Shown here: piece by piece, positions 1-6,629 of the stretch
Numbering within the stretch: position 1 is the first letter of the stretch
Layout of the letters: every line of letters begins with the position of its first letter
Notes under the pieces: model-generated
What the model was told of the DNA's origin: nothing
Database searches by the model: none
What the model saw: the letters and a program-made list of their open reading frames with translations, nothing else
Assembly: GCA_964424545.1 (NCBI GenBank)
Contig: CAYRJN010000138.1
Coordinates: 1 to 10,468, forward strand
Direction of reading: 5' to 3'
Origin: JAUVIB01 sp964424545
GTDB taxonomy: Bacteria > Calditrichota > Calditrichia > Calditrichales > Calditrichaceae
Length of the DNA stretch: 10,468 nt
Program-made: the position numbers and the translations under genes

Positions 1-59
1 ACAACGCCGTCGGCTATATCGGTTCCGCCTATTCCGATAGTATCATTATCAGACGTTAA
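1..59 (+). CDS. 3' end of a DUF4249-like lipoprotein gene (partial, paralogue of 4134-4937)
   Basis: Only the last 18 codons are visible, with codons in phase at base 3 and TAA at 57-59. The readable end is NAVGYIGSAYSDSIIIRR. This is the same peptide as the C-terminus of the complete DUF4249-like protein encoded at 4134-4937, which adds one His before its stop. Bases 1-55 are identical to 4876-4930. The gene body lies before the window, so I infer rather than see that it is a full-length paralogue. A recent duplication or gene conversion would explain the identity, and a complete receptor gene may precede it as in the second copy. It could also be only a 3' fragment left by a recombination event. 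Confidence 0.8.
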   Translation, partial: NAVGYIGSAYSDSIIIRR

Positions 60-143
60 TGACGGCCGGAATATTTCAACCGATTGTATTTTTCGTTTTT
101 TCATCAATTCGGTCGATTGCTATTTTGTAAGTAAAGTTTGTCA

Positions 144-362
144 TTATATAGCCACAATCTCTTTCTCAAACGGAACTTTGCTAATTATTAACTCTTTTAA
201 AGAAATTTTTTTCGAAGCATTGTCAATATCGATACCAACAATATTTCCGTCCGAGTCATAATCAACAACAATACCCGGCGATACTTCATCGCTTTCCGAA
301 CTCTGTTTTCCCGAAAGATCAATATACAAAGAGTCCGTATCCGCATAATAATTTAATTTCAT
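144..362 (-). CDS. DUF2283 family small protein (72 aa)
   Basis: The protein starts MKLNYYADTDSLYIDL and continues with SPGIVVDYDSDGNIVGIDI, which is the typical DUF2283 pattern: a beta-strand with alternating Asp/Ser, then a D-x-D-x-x-G-x-I-V-G-I-(D/E)-I stretch. The length of 72 residues is usual for the family. The biochemical role of DUF2283 is not established; it is often found next to DUF4258 genes, in an arrangement suspected of being toxin-antitoxin-like. The start is well supported: AGGAGG lies on the minus strand at 376-371, 8 bases before the ATG. The ATG overlaps the TGA of an upstream open stretch in an ATGA junction, implying translational coupling to that now truncated partner. 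It faces convergently the partial DUF4249-like gene ending at base 59. Confidence 0.85.
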   Translation of the reverse strand: MKLNYYADTDSLYIDLSGKQSSESDEVSPGIVVDYDSDGNIVGIDIDNASKKISLKELIISKVPFEKEIVAI

Positions 363-484
363 TGTTTGAACCTCCTATCCGGAAACATATTATGGATTGT
401 TACTTTGTCTTCCAAAGTCACAACATGAAATACTCTATCATCAAATTCTTTTAAAAGAAAAATGACAGAGAAATGAAGTATTTG
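359..484 (-). pseudogene. Start-less remnant resembling the C-terminus of a DUF4258-type gene
   Basis: On the minus strand a reading frame is open from 484 to the TGA at 361-359 and reads ...KEFDDRVFHVVTLEDKV, then ...FPDRRFKQ. The pattern R-V-h-h-V-V, a turn, a V-T/I strand and a final D-R-R resembles the C-terminal beta-hairpin of DUF4258 proteins, which commonly sit directly upstream of DUF2283. The frame is closed by TAA at 487-485, and no ATG lies in it before the Met encoded at 388-386. The N-terminal helical half is therefore missing. The ATGA overlap with the DUF2283 start and the Shine-Dalgarno site embedded in its two AGG Arg codons suggest that it was once the first gene of a coupled pair. 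The family assignment rests on a short match from memory. A frameshift in the A7 run just upstream (487-493 on the plus strand) is possible, but I could not find a convincing continuation. Confidence 0.45.
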
Positions 485-487
485 TTA

Positions 488-834
488 AAAAAACAGTAAC
501 TATTCCCAAGATATAAAGCATTTTTGATAGTAATCAATAAAATATTTGATTTTTTATTAATAGTATAATAATTTGTGTTTTTTAAAGAAAGTCCTAATAT
601 TAAAAAAAATTGAATTCGGAAAATGTTATTTATTAAATGCTTATTTAAGAATAAAGATAATTTTCACAATATTATAGTGTACGCCTGTACCCCCCCCCGT
701 GCATATTCACGCATATACAGACAAAATTTCTACCCTCTAATTGTCTTTTCCTTTTACTGGGTTTATTGGTTCGGATGAGAATAGCCATCTAATTAAATTT
801 ATTATTAAAATCCAATAAATCGGAAGGAAATAAA
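488..834. other. AT-rich intergenic region with a C9 tract
   Basis: No gene is supported in these roughly 350 bases, which separate the divergent DUF2283 gene and the lipoprotein gene at 835. The sequence is strongly AT-rich up to about 680. It then holds a short stretch with a TGTAC-gcc-TGTAC direct repeat, nine consecutive C residues (690-698) and two GCATAT copies four bases apart. The promoter of the lipoprotein gene must lie here, but I cannot place it with confidence. The C9 run is about 137 bases before the start codon. Confidence 0.6.
510..537 (-). promoter_or_regulatory. Possible promoter for the DUF2283 transcript
   Basis: On the minus strand TTGATT (537-532) and TATATC (515-510) are separated by 16 bases. 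They form a plausible sigma-70-like -35/-10 pair that would begin transcription just before the truncated DUF4258-like frame. The region is very AT-rich, so chance matches are common and this is a weak call. Confidence 0.2.
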
Positions 835-1863
835 ATGAATATTCTTAAGAACTTTTTATTAATTTTTATTTTTATCGCCGTATCATGTACCGATAAAGCG
901 ACAGGGCCGGTATATAACAACGACAATAATGAAAGCAACAATGAAGAAACAATCTTCTATAAAACATCTTCCGCAAAATTCACAAAAGCTAACAGATTCC
1001 TTGAAAAATTTGCGGAAAACTTTATTAATAAACTTGCAAAAATTAAAAATGCTCAATACTTTTACGGTATGCTAAATAAACAAATAAATAATTATAATCT
1101 ATCATTGGAAAATTTATTAAATAACTCCGTATTTACTTCAAAATTTATGAATAATGATTTTTTTAAAGATTCGGAATTCGATAATTCCGCGGAACTATTC
1201 GATTGGATTAAATCTACATTTCCATATGGAATAAATATTCATTTCCCACTGGAAAAGCATAAAAAAATGTATCATCCCGGCGATGAATTATATCTTGCTA
1301 TTGCGCCTATCGGCATAGAAGAGTCAGCAATAAATGATGTTTTGGCTTTTGACCTGCATGGAAATAAAATAGTGTTAAATATTGACTCCCCCCCTGAAAT
1401 ACCGACATTAGTCATCGCGCCGGCCGAACGGCCTGTAAAAAATAATAATTATGTTATTAACAAAAATCAAATCGTTGATCCGGGCGGCGGCGGCTGGGTT
1501 TATACCGATCCTTATTATCGGCTGATTTTAAAATATATGAATTTAATGGATGATCATGAACCATGGATATATGAACCGGCGGAAATATATTTTAAAGTCC
1601 GCTATTATTATGACGACCCGAATTCCTGGCAAATAACCTACACGCCATGGGACGACGATGAAGGGGTTTATGCTAATTTATCGCTTTCTGTGTTTAAGAG
1701 CTATGACTATGGAACTGATTGGATAGTAGAAGTCTGGGAGGATGATACAGGACTTACATTGGGAGATGATAAATTAATTGGACCTAAAACGATATCAACA
1801 AGCGATGTTATGCATATCGGTAATAATGATATTTATTGTGAGTTCGATACCGCACAATATTAA
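835..1863 (+). CDS. Surface/periplasmic lipoprotein of unknown family (342 aa)
   Basis: The N-terminus MNILKNFLLIFIFIAVSC is a lipoprotein signal peptide with lipobox A-V-S-C, giving lipidation at Cys18. It is followed by an Asn/Asp/Glu-rich linker (about residues 26-40). The N-terminal part is Lys/Asn-rich and probably helical. From about residue 150 come beta-rich segments, including a Pro-rich P-P-E-I-P stretch near residue 186, a Gly4-Trp turn and a C-terminal region with VWEDDTGLTLGDDKLIG. That acidic pattern recalls the calcium-binding loops of C2-like domains, but this is only a resemblance. The start is supported by GGAAGGAAA at 822-830 a few bases before the ATG. A terminator hairpin follows the stop. 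I do not recognise the family. Its position before a receptor/DUF4249 pair suggests a surface role. A C7 run at 1388-1394 lies within the coding region. Confidence 0.85.
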   Translation: MNILKNFLLIFIFIAVSCTDKATGPVYNNDNNESNNEETIFYKTSSAKFTKANRFLEKFAENFINKLAKIKNAQYFYGMLNKQINNYNLSLENLLNNSVFTSKFMNNDFFKDSEFDNSAELFDWIKSTFPYGINIHFPLEKHKKMYHPGDELYLAIAPIGIEESAINDVLAFDLHGNKIVLNIDSPPEIPTLVIAPAERPVKNNNYVINKNQIVDPGGGGWVYTDPYYRLILKYMNLMDDHEPWIYEPAEIYFKVRYYYDDPNSWQITYTPWDDDEGVYANLSLSVFKSYDYGTDWIVEVWEDDTGLTLGDDKLIGPKTISTSDVMHIGNNDIYCEFDTAQY

Positions 1864-1871
1864 ATTTTCAA

Positions 1872-1915
1872 AAGACTGCTCTATTGTTTTATTTGAGCAG
1901 TCTTCCTTAATTTTT
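1872..1915 (+). terminator. Intrinsic terminator or attenuator between lipoprotein and receptor genes
   Basis: AAGACTGCTC (1872-1881) and GAGCAGTCTT (1895-1904) form a perfect 10-bp stem with a 13-base loop. The 3' side continues into a T-rich stretch (ccttaattttt). It begins 9 bases after the lipoprotein stop codon. Only about 35 bases separate it from the receptor start, so a separate receptor promoter would have to lie inside the lipoprotein gene or the hairpin itself. Otherwise the receptor depends on readthrough. Confidence 0.75.
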
Positions 1916-1939
1916 CATTTATTTAAAGCTATTAATGGT

Positions 1940-4120
1940 ATGAAAATATTATTAAAAATCTTTCTTGTTTACTTTGCTTTTATATCCATTTCTAATGTCT
2001 ATTCTTTACAGAAAAATAAATATTACGGCCGCGTTAGCGATAAAAACAGCGGCGAGCCGTTAATCGGCGTTAATGTCTATACGGAGGACGGTAAGTTCGG
2101 TACGGAAAGCGACGCCGACGGCTATTTTTATTTGGAATTTCCGACGGAATATTCGGACGCCCATTATGTAATTTTCCAATATATGGGCTATGAAACCCAA
2201 AAGAACAAACTCGTTTTTAATAAAGCTCAAGAAATAATGTTACCCCCCCTGCTGTTAAATTCTCCGGATTCCGTACGGATCGTCGCCGATAAGTTCGATA
2301 ATGATATGGGATTATCGCATCAATATATACAACCGATGAAGGTAAAAAATTTTGCGGCAGTCGGCGACCCCGATATTTTTCGTTATATTGCCTCTCAAAG
2401 CGGCGTCAGCTTTACCAACGATGTCAGCAATAAAATATATATACGCGGCATGCGCTCCGATAAACTTTTTATTATGTTTGACGATTTTGTTTTATACAAT
2501 CCCTATCACCTTGTAAGCATCACCAGTTCCATCGATATCGGGGCGGTTAGTACCGTCGAATTGTACAAATCGCTATACCCCGTAGATGAAAACGGACGCA
2601 CGGGCGGCATGCTTAAAATATACAGCAAAAAAGGAAATTCCAAACAATATCGTTTCGATATAACGATGAGTTTGATGAGTTCCATTCTCAGGGCGGAAGG
2701 TCCCGTTCCCGTCTCCAAGGGTTCATTTATGGTATCATTGCGCAGAACCTATATCGATTTTTTAAGCAATTTGTTTACCGACGAATTCCCATACTCTTTT
2801 TATGACGGCGTTTTTAAGATAAATTTCAACCCCAAAAAGCATAGAATCGAAATCAGCGGAATTAAAAGCTACGATTTTTTTGAAAATTCATCCGAAAATT
2901 CAAAATGGTCTAACGGCGCTATGGGCGTAAACTGGAAATACTATTACAGCCCGAGACTCTATTTTCATAACAGTTTAAGTTTCAGCGAATATCGTTCTTC
3001 TTTCTATCAAGACACCCTAAACACGCTGAACGACATTAATCATATAGCCTTAAAATCCAATCTGTTTTACCAAACGGGCTTATTAAATTCTTTATTTCAG
3101 GCCGGCTTTGCGCTTCATTCGTTTAATACAAAATTTAAATCCGATTTTGAAGATTTCAAGTTATTAGAAGACAGGGCAAAATCCAATCAGGCCGATATAT
3201 TCTTAAATATTGACGGGGACCTATCACAAAAATTAAAATTTAACTGCGGTTTATCGGGCGTCTATTTTTCATCTTTGCCGAATGCGGAAATCCTGCCTCT
3301 GTTTCGTTTAAGCTGGCTTATAAGCGACTCGCTTAAAATAGCGGCCGGTTACGCCAAAAAAGCTCAATTTTTAGCCACGGTTAATAATGAAAAAGACGAT
3401 TTGCCACCCTTTAACATTTGGCGAACCATCGATGAAAATACCGGCGCCGAGATTGCCCGACAGACTTCTTTTTCCATACAGTTGCTGCGAGCTCAGTATA
3501 ACTTCAACATTGAATTTTATTATAATTATCTTTCCAATATTGTCGATTTCAACCGCCACTATATCGATGAAGAAGACCCCCTTTTTTTATCCAATCGCGG
3601 CGAAAGTTACGGGCTGGAATTAAATTTCAATTATTTTAATTCCTATTTTTCATCAAATGTTAATTATTCTCTGTCGCGCACTATTTATTCCATGTTCAAT
3701 AAAACCTACTATCCGTCCTTTCACCGTCGGCACAAAGTAAATATTAATATCAATTCTAAAAGCTTTAACGGATGGACATTCTCGCTCCATTGGGTTTTTA
3801 GCAGCGGAAGACCATACACGATAAAAGGGGGATATTATGATCTTAATTATTTTGAACAATCTATTTACTATTCGTATCCGCACGTATCTACTGCAACCTA
3901 TTCCTTTGATTATAATTCCGCTTTTTATCCGTCATACCACCGTCTCGATATTCATATTAATAAAAAGATAAGCGCGCGTTTCAGACTATTTTTTGATATT
4001 ATTAATCTGTATAACAAAAAAAATGTTTTATATTATGAATATGATCCCTATAACGGTAAAAGCAACGTCGTTACTATGCTGCCTATTTTACCTAATATAG
4101 GTTTTGAATATAAATTTTAA
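1940..4120 (+). CDS. TonB-dependent-receptor-like outer-membrane protein with carboxypeptidase-regulatory-like domain (726 aa)
   Basis: I place the start at the ATG at 1940, which gives a proper signal peptide (MKILLKIFLVYFAFISISNVYS, about 22 residues). An upstream in-frame ATG at 1778 would run back through the terminator and into the preceding gene. Residues ~29-110 form a carboxypeptidase-D-regulatory-like fold (GRVSDKNSGEPLIGVNVY, G-x-x-S-D-A-D-G-Y-F). Residues ~135-230 are a plug domain (YIASQSGVSF, YIRGMRSDKLFIMFDD, GGMLKIYSKKG). The rest alternates aromatic and polar residues as a beta-barrel and ends in Phe. At 726 residues it is shorter than SusC-type receptors. I see no obvious TonB box, so energy coupling is inferred from family. 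The ligand is unknown. The DUF4249-like gene follows after 13 bases, so they are probably co-transcribed. No clear Shine-Dalgarno site precedes the start. A C7 run lies at 2243-2249 (codons 102-104). Confidence 0.88.
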   Translation: MKILLKIFLVYFAFISISNVYSLQKNKYYGRVSDKNSGEPLIGVNVYTEDGKFGTESDADGYFYLEFPTEYSDAHYVIFQYMGYETQKNKLVFNKAQEIMLPPLLLNSPDSVRIVADKFDNDMGLSHQYIQPMKVKNFAAVGDPDIFRYIASQSGVSFTNDVSNKIYIRGMRSDKLFIMFDDFVLYNPYHLVSITSSIDIGAVSTVELYKSLYPVDENGRTGGMLKIYSKKGNSKQYRFDITMSLMSSILRAEGPVPVSKGSFMVSLRRTYIDFLSNLFTDEFPYSFYDGVFKINFNPKKHRIEISGIKSYDFFENSSENSKWSNGAMGVNWKYYYSPRLYFHNSLSFSEYRSSFYQDTLNTLNDINHIALKSNLFYQTGLLNSLFQAGFALHSFNTKFKSDFEDFKLLEDRAKSNQADIFLNIDGDLSQKLKFNCGLSGVYFSSLPNAEILPLFRLSWLISDSLKIAAGYAKKAQFLATVNNEKDDLPPFNIWRTIDENTGAEIARQTSFSIQLLRAQYNFNIEFYYNYLSNIVDFNRHYIDEEDPLFLSNRGESYGLELNFNYFNSYFSSNVNYSLSRTIYSMFNKTYYPSFHRRHKVNININSKSFNGWTFSLHWVFSSGRPYTIKGGYYDLNYFEQSIYYSYPHVSTATYSFDYNSAFYPSYHRLDIHINKKISARFRLFFDIINLYNKKNVLYYEYDPYNGKSNVVTMLPILPNIGFEYKF

Positions 4121-4133
4121 AGGAATCGTGATT

Positions 4134-4937
4134 ATGAAATATCCTTTACGGTTATTAATAGTATTATCTTTCTTTTCCTGCATGGAAACACCCGTCGAAG
4201 TGACTATTCCCGCAGAAAAGATACTCTGTGTTTCAGGACTGCTGGTCAATAACCATAAACAGTATATCTATTTATTCAGGGGCCGCTCTGCACAGGATTC
4301 TTTATTTAATGATTATAAACATAATTCGCAGAAAATAGGGATATCAAATGCCCTGTTAACTCTGCAAGACGGTGATAACACATTAATTTATAGAGAAGAC
4401 AGCGTATTTGTAGGAAGGTACATCCTTGATAATTGGAAACCTGCCGGAAATCAACGTTATACCATTCGTATTAAACATAGAGATTATCCGGATATTGAAA
4501 CTTCAACGCTGTTTCCCGACACGGGTGATTTTAATATACGATATGCTTTTAACAACGCCGGCGATTTGGAACTTTCTTGGGATACCATTTATAATAGTTA
4601 CGGTTACGCCGTTTATGTCAACGGATGGGTATTCGGATTTTTTGGTCCCGAGCCGGTAAAAAAATATTATTGGCGCTATTGGGGGGGGATGCATATAACC
4701 CCGACAGAAAGATTAACGCTTAGTAAAAATTCTTTATTAAATATGCATAAAATTGTTGATTTAAAAATAATTATCTCTGCTTTAGATAAAAATTATTACA
4801 ACTGGAGAAGATATATCAACAGATACAATCCTTTGGATTTTCACTTTATTGATTACGGCAATTACAGCACCATTGACAACGCCGTCGGCTATATCGGTTC
4901 CGCCTATTCCGATAGTATCATTATCAGACGGCACTGA
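4134..4937 (+). CDS. DUF4249-like outer-membrane lipoprotein (267 aa)
   Basis: The start chosen is the ATG at 4134, preceded by AAAGGA at 4119-4124 with 9 bases spacing. An in-frame ATG at 4104 would overlap the receptor gene and lacks a signal sequence at its end. The N-terminus MKYPLRLLIVLSFFSC is hydrophobic and ends in Cys15, a probable though imperfect lipobox. The next segment, TIPAEKILCVSGLLVNN, followed by beta-rich sequence with LLTLQDGDNTLIYREDS and ISALDKNYYNWRRYINRYNP, fits DUF4249 proteins. These are typically encoded beside TonB-dependent receptors and are presumed surface partners of them; their function is not established. The length is somewhat below the usual 270-400 residues. 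A G8 run at 4681-4688 encodes Trp-Gly-Gly. The last 55 bases before the final codons match bases 1-55 exactly, so the gene has at least a partial paralogue upstream. Confidence 0.75.
   Translation: MKYPLRLLIVLSFFSCMETPVEVTIPAEKILCVSGLLVNNHKQYIYLFRGRSAQDSLFNDYKHNSQKIGISNALLTLQDGDNTLIYREDSVFVGRYILDNWKPAGNQRYTIRIKHRDYPDIETSTLFPDTGDFNIRYAFNNAGDLELSWDTIYNSYGYAVYVNGWVFGFFGPEPVKKYYWRYWGGMHITPTERLTLSKNSLLNMHKIVDLKIIISALDKNYYNWRRYINRYNPLDFHFIDYGNYSTIDNAVGYIGSAYSDSIIIRRH
4876..4930 (+). repeat. Copy 2 of a 55-bp exact direct repeat (copy 1 at 1-55)
   Basis: Bases 4876-4930 are identical to bases 1-55, with a period of 4875 bases. The repeat covers the 3' end of both DUF4249-like genes in the same reading frame. 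It runs off the window on the left, so its full length is unknown. Right of the repeat identity drops sharply, but the flanks keep the same spacing: CGATTG recurs at offset +26 in both (81-86 and 4956-4961), followed by similar T-rich sequence. Confidence 0.95.
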
Positions 4938-5255
4938 TGAATAATAGAATTGATTCGATTGATTCATTCGTCTTTTTACCACTATTCAGGCGTGGACATA
5001 TCAAATAACGGGATTCTCGTTTTAAGTGTCATTACGATAGTTAATAACTCTGTTTTTCCCGGCATTTATGAGCGTTAGAGTAAAGCAATCCTTGTTTTTT
5101 TCTTCGTGCTTTTCAGCTTGTCCGCCTGAGGCGTGATGCCCTTCGTGGTAAAAAAACTACTAAAACCATATAGAACACAAGTCCCGCGAAACGTTTATTG
5201 GTTTAAATGCTTTCGGGTGACTCGAAAAGCCCTCCCGATCTGTGAGGATTTGATT
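4938..5255. other. Intergenic region between convergent genes
   Basis: These 318 bases separate the 3' ends of the DUF4249-like gene and the minus-strand barrel gene. A plus-strand open frame of 88 codons (5133-5399) begins here, but it overlaps the barrel gene and has no recognisable protein character. The stretch around 5095-5155 is unlike its surroundings: CTTCGTGCT (5102-5110), a GTCCGCCTGAGGCG segment and CTTCGTGGT (5141-5149) lie between T- and A-runs. A small imperfect hairpin, GCTTTCG/CGAAAAGC, sits at 5209-5230 in the position for a weak terminator of the minus-strand operon, but it lacks a proper T-tract. Confidence 0.5.
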
Positions 5256-6518
5256 CTAAAAGCTGTATTTCAATTCTATAAAGGCTCTGGAATATTCCTT
5301 ATTCCGCCAAAATACCGAACCCTCAGGGCCGTTAAACACCGTAGCGCCGCCATAGAGATTCAGTCCGTCGGAGATGCTGAAGGTGAGAATCGGCAATAAG
5401 AAATAGTCCCAATCGGGAAAATTTACCACTGAAATTAACTGCAAACCGACAAAATCACTGATATTATATTGAAATCGCACGGAAGCGGAATAGGTTTGGC
5501 TTTTGGGCACATTTCTCACCGGCCTCCCCAATTTTTCGCGTTCGCTTATCTCATAATCATAGTCGTATTTAAAACGGATATAATCCACAAATTGCATATT
5601 CATAAACAGATCGTTTGTAATATTATAATCAACGCCGAGAACATATTGTAAATGGGGATTTTCTACTGAAATATCCTTTCCATTGCGATCTGCCGTTAAA
5701 AAATAGGCGCCTTCGCCTTTAAAAGCCATTTTCCCTTTGGTAAAAATAAAATCACCGCCGAATACCTGATAGGGTTTGTAACTTATTTGACTGCTGAACT
5801 GCATGGCCACAGGGTTAAACCACATGGATACGCTGGGCATCTTATCAGTTCCGTTATAATAACTGAGTGAAAAATCAACATTTTTGATTTGCGAAGAGAC
5901 GCGCAGAGCAAATTCCGAATTGCCCACTTTGGTTTGCGGCAATCCGGGCGGCAGCGCAACCACAGGCATATCGTTGATACTGTCCGGCAGCTCAACGGGA
6001 ATACGATCGGGTAAAAATTTCGGTATCCACACACCTTCTATTTTCAGGGGACCTGCGTAATAATCAATTTTGGCGGCTAATACGGGAATGCGGTAATCTT
6101 CAATTTCAGCGGTAATATTAGTATAATCCCAGGGATTAATATTATCGGTGGGCATAATCCAGTCGGTGCGCCCCCAGAAAATAAACTGTTGACCGACGCG
6201 AATATCCACGGCATCGAAAAACATATCCACATAAAACTCCACGGGAAATACGGACATCCCCGCCGCACGCGATTCTCCGATCATGCCGCTGAGTTGCGAC
6301 ATTTCATAATTAAAATCAACGGCGGCAAAATAAGCGGTATTGGCGCTTAAAGAGCCCGTGGCTTTTAATTGCAAACGCGTTCCCAGGCGGTCATAATTAT
6401 AAGGACTATTCAAATTGGGATAAAAAAAGGCCTTTACATAGCCGCCCCAGTCAAGCGATTGCCCCGAAAGAACGGCGCTAAACGCCAAAAGCATGAGGAA
6501 TATTTTTATACTTTTCAT
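5256..6518 (-). CDS. DUF1302-like outer-membrane beta-barrel protein (420 aa)
   Basis: A signal peptide (MKSIKIFLMLLAFSAVLSG, cleavage near residue 19-20) is followed by alternating aromatic/polar strands throughout and a terminal Phe (ELKYSF), as in BAM-assembled barrels. The stretch VGQQFIFWGRTDWIMPTD then INPWDYTN, and later LKIEGVWIPKFLPDRIP, resembles the G-R-Q-x-x-x-W-G and NPxD signatures of DUF1302-type proteins. Those are commonly encoded with RND/MMPL exporters and LolA-like proteins. It lies 111 bases downstream of the LolA-like gene on the same strand and is probably co-transcribed. The start is preceded by GGTGAAAG on the minus strand. A role as an outer-membrane conduit for a lipid or hydrophobic substrate is inferred from family context only. 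No length anomaly or broken motif is seen. Confidence 0.78.
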   Translation of the reverse strand: MKSIKIFLMLLAFSAVLSGQSLDWGGYVKAFFYPNLNSPYNYDRLGTRLQLKATGSLSANTAYFAAVDFNYEMSQLSGMIGESRAAGMSVFPVEFYVDMFFDAVDIRVGQQFIFWGRTDWIMPTDNINPWDYTNITAEIEDYRIPVLAAKIDYYAGPLKIEGVWIPKFLPDRIPVELPDSINDMPVVALPPGLPQTKVGNSEFALRVSSQIKNVDFSLSYYNGTDKMPSVSMWFNPVAMQFSSQISYKPYQVFGGDFIFTKGKMAFKGEGAYFLTADRNGKDISVENPHLQYVLGVDYNITNDLFMNMQFVDYIRFKYDYDYEISEREKLGRPVRNVPKSQTYSASVRFQYNISDFVGLQLISVVNFPDWDYFLLPILTFSISDGLNLYGGATVFNGPEGSVFWRNKEYSRAFIELKYSF

Positions 6519-6571
6519 TTTCTTTCACCCGACTTATAATTTGAAATTCCAAACATAATGAACATTATTTA

Positions 6572-6603
6572 AAAAAAGCGCCTATACCTTGTTTTGCTTT
6601 TTT
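6572..6603 (-). promoter_or_regulatory. Hairpin between LolA-like and barrel genes
   Basis: On the minus strand AAAAAAGC and GCTTTTTT form an 8-bp, mostly A-T stem around a 16-base loop, ending in a T-run. The form is that of a weak bidirectional terminator or attenuator. The same stretch also encodes a possible 13-codon peptide (MKKAKQGIGAFFK) after an A/G-rich leader. Either could modulate expression of the barrel relative to the upstream gene. Low GC in the stem makes the terminator weak. Confidence 0.3.
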
Positions 6604-6629
6604 CATTTTTCTTTTTTCTTCTGTCTTTT

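Noticed and set aside
79..113. Possible terminator after the partial DUF4249-like gene
   Set aside because: ACCGATTG can pair with CAATTCGGT only with a bulge, and the T-run lies in the loop instead of after the stem.
488..620. Continuation of the DUF4258-like gene through a frameshift in the A-run near 490
   Set aside because: An adjoining minus-strand frame is open for about 40 codons, but its residues look like translated AT-rich DNA and not like the DUF4258 N-terminus.
1483..1494. (GGC)4 trinucleotide repeat in the lipoprotein gene
   Set aside because: Length changes would keep the reading frame and alter only a Gly run, so it is not a switch like the homopolymers.
1778..1939. N-terminal extension of 54 residues to the receptor gene
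   Set aside because: It overlaps the end of the lipoprotein gene and runs through a perfect terminator hairpin. The ATG at 1940 gives a proper signal peptide.
3371..3883. Antisense and out-of-frame open stretches inside the receptor gene
   Set aside because: They are shadows of the receptor reading frame, without start signals or protein-like features.
4104..4133. Ten-residue extension of the DUF4249-like gene
   Set aside because: It overlaps the receptor stop region, and the ATG at 4134 has an AAAGGA site at good spacing and starts the signal peptide.
5133..5399. 88-codon plus-strand open frame
   Set aside because: Its 3' part is antisense to the well-supported barrel gene, and the sequence shows no family pattern, signal peptide or ribosome site.
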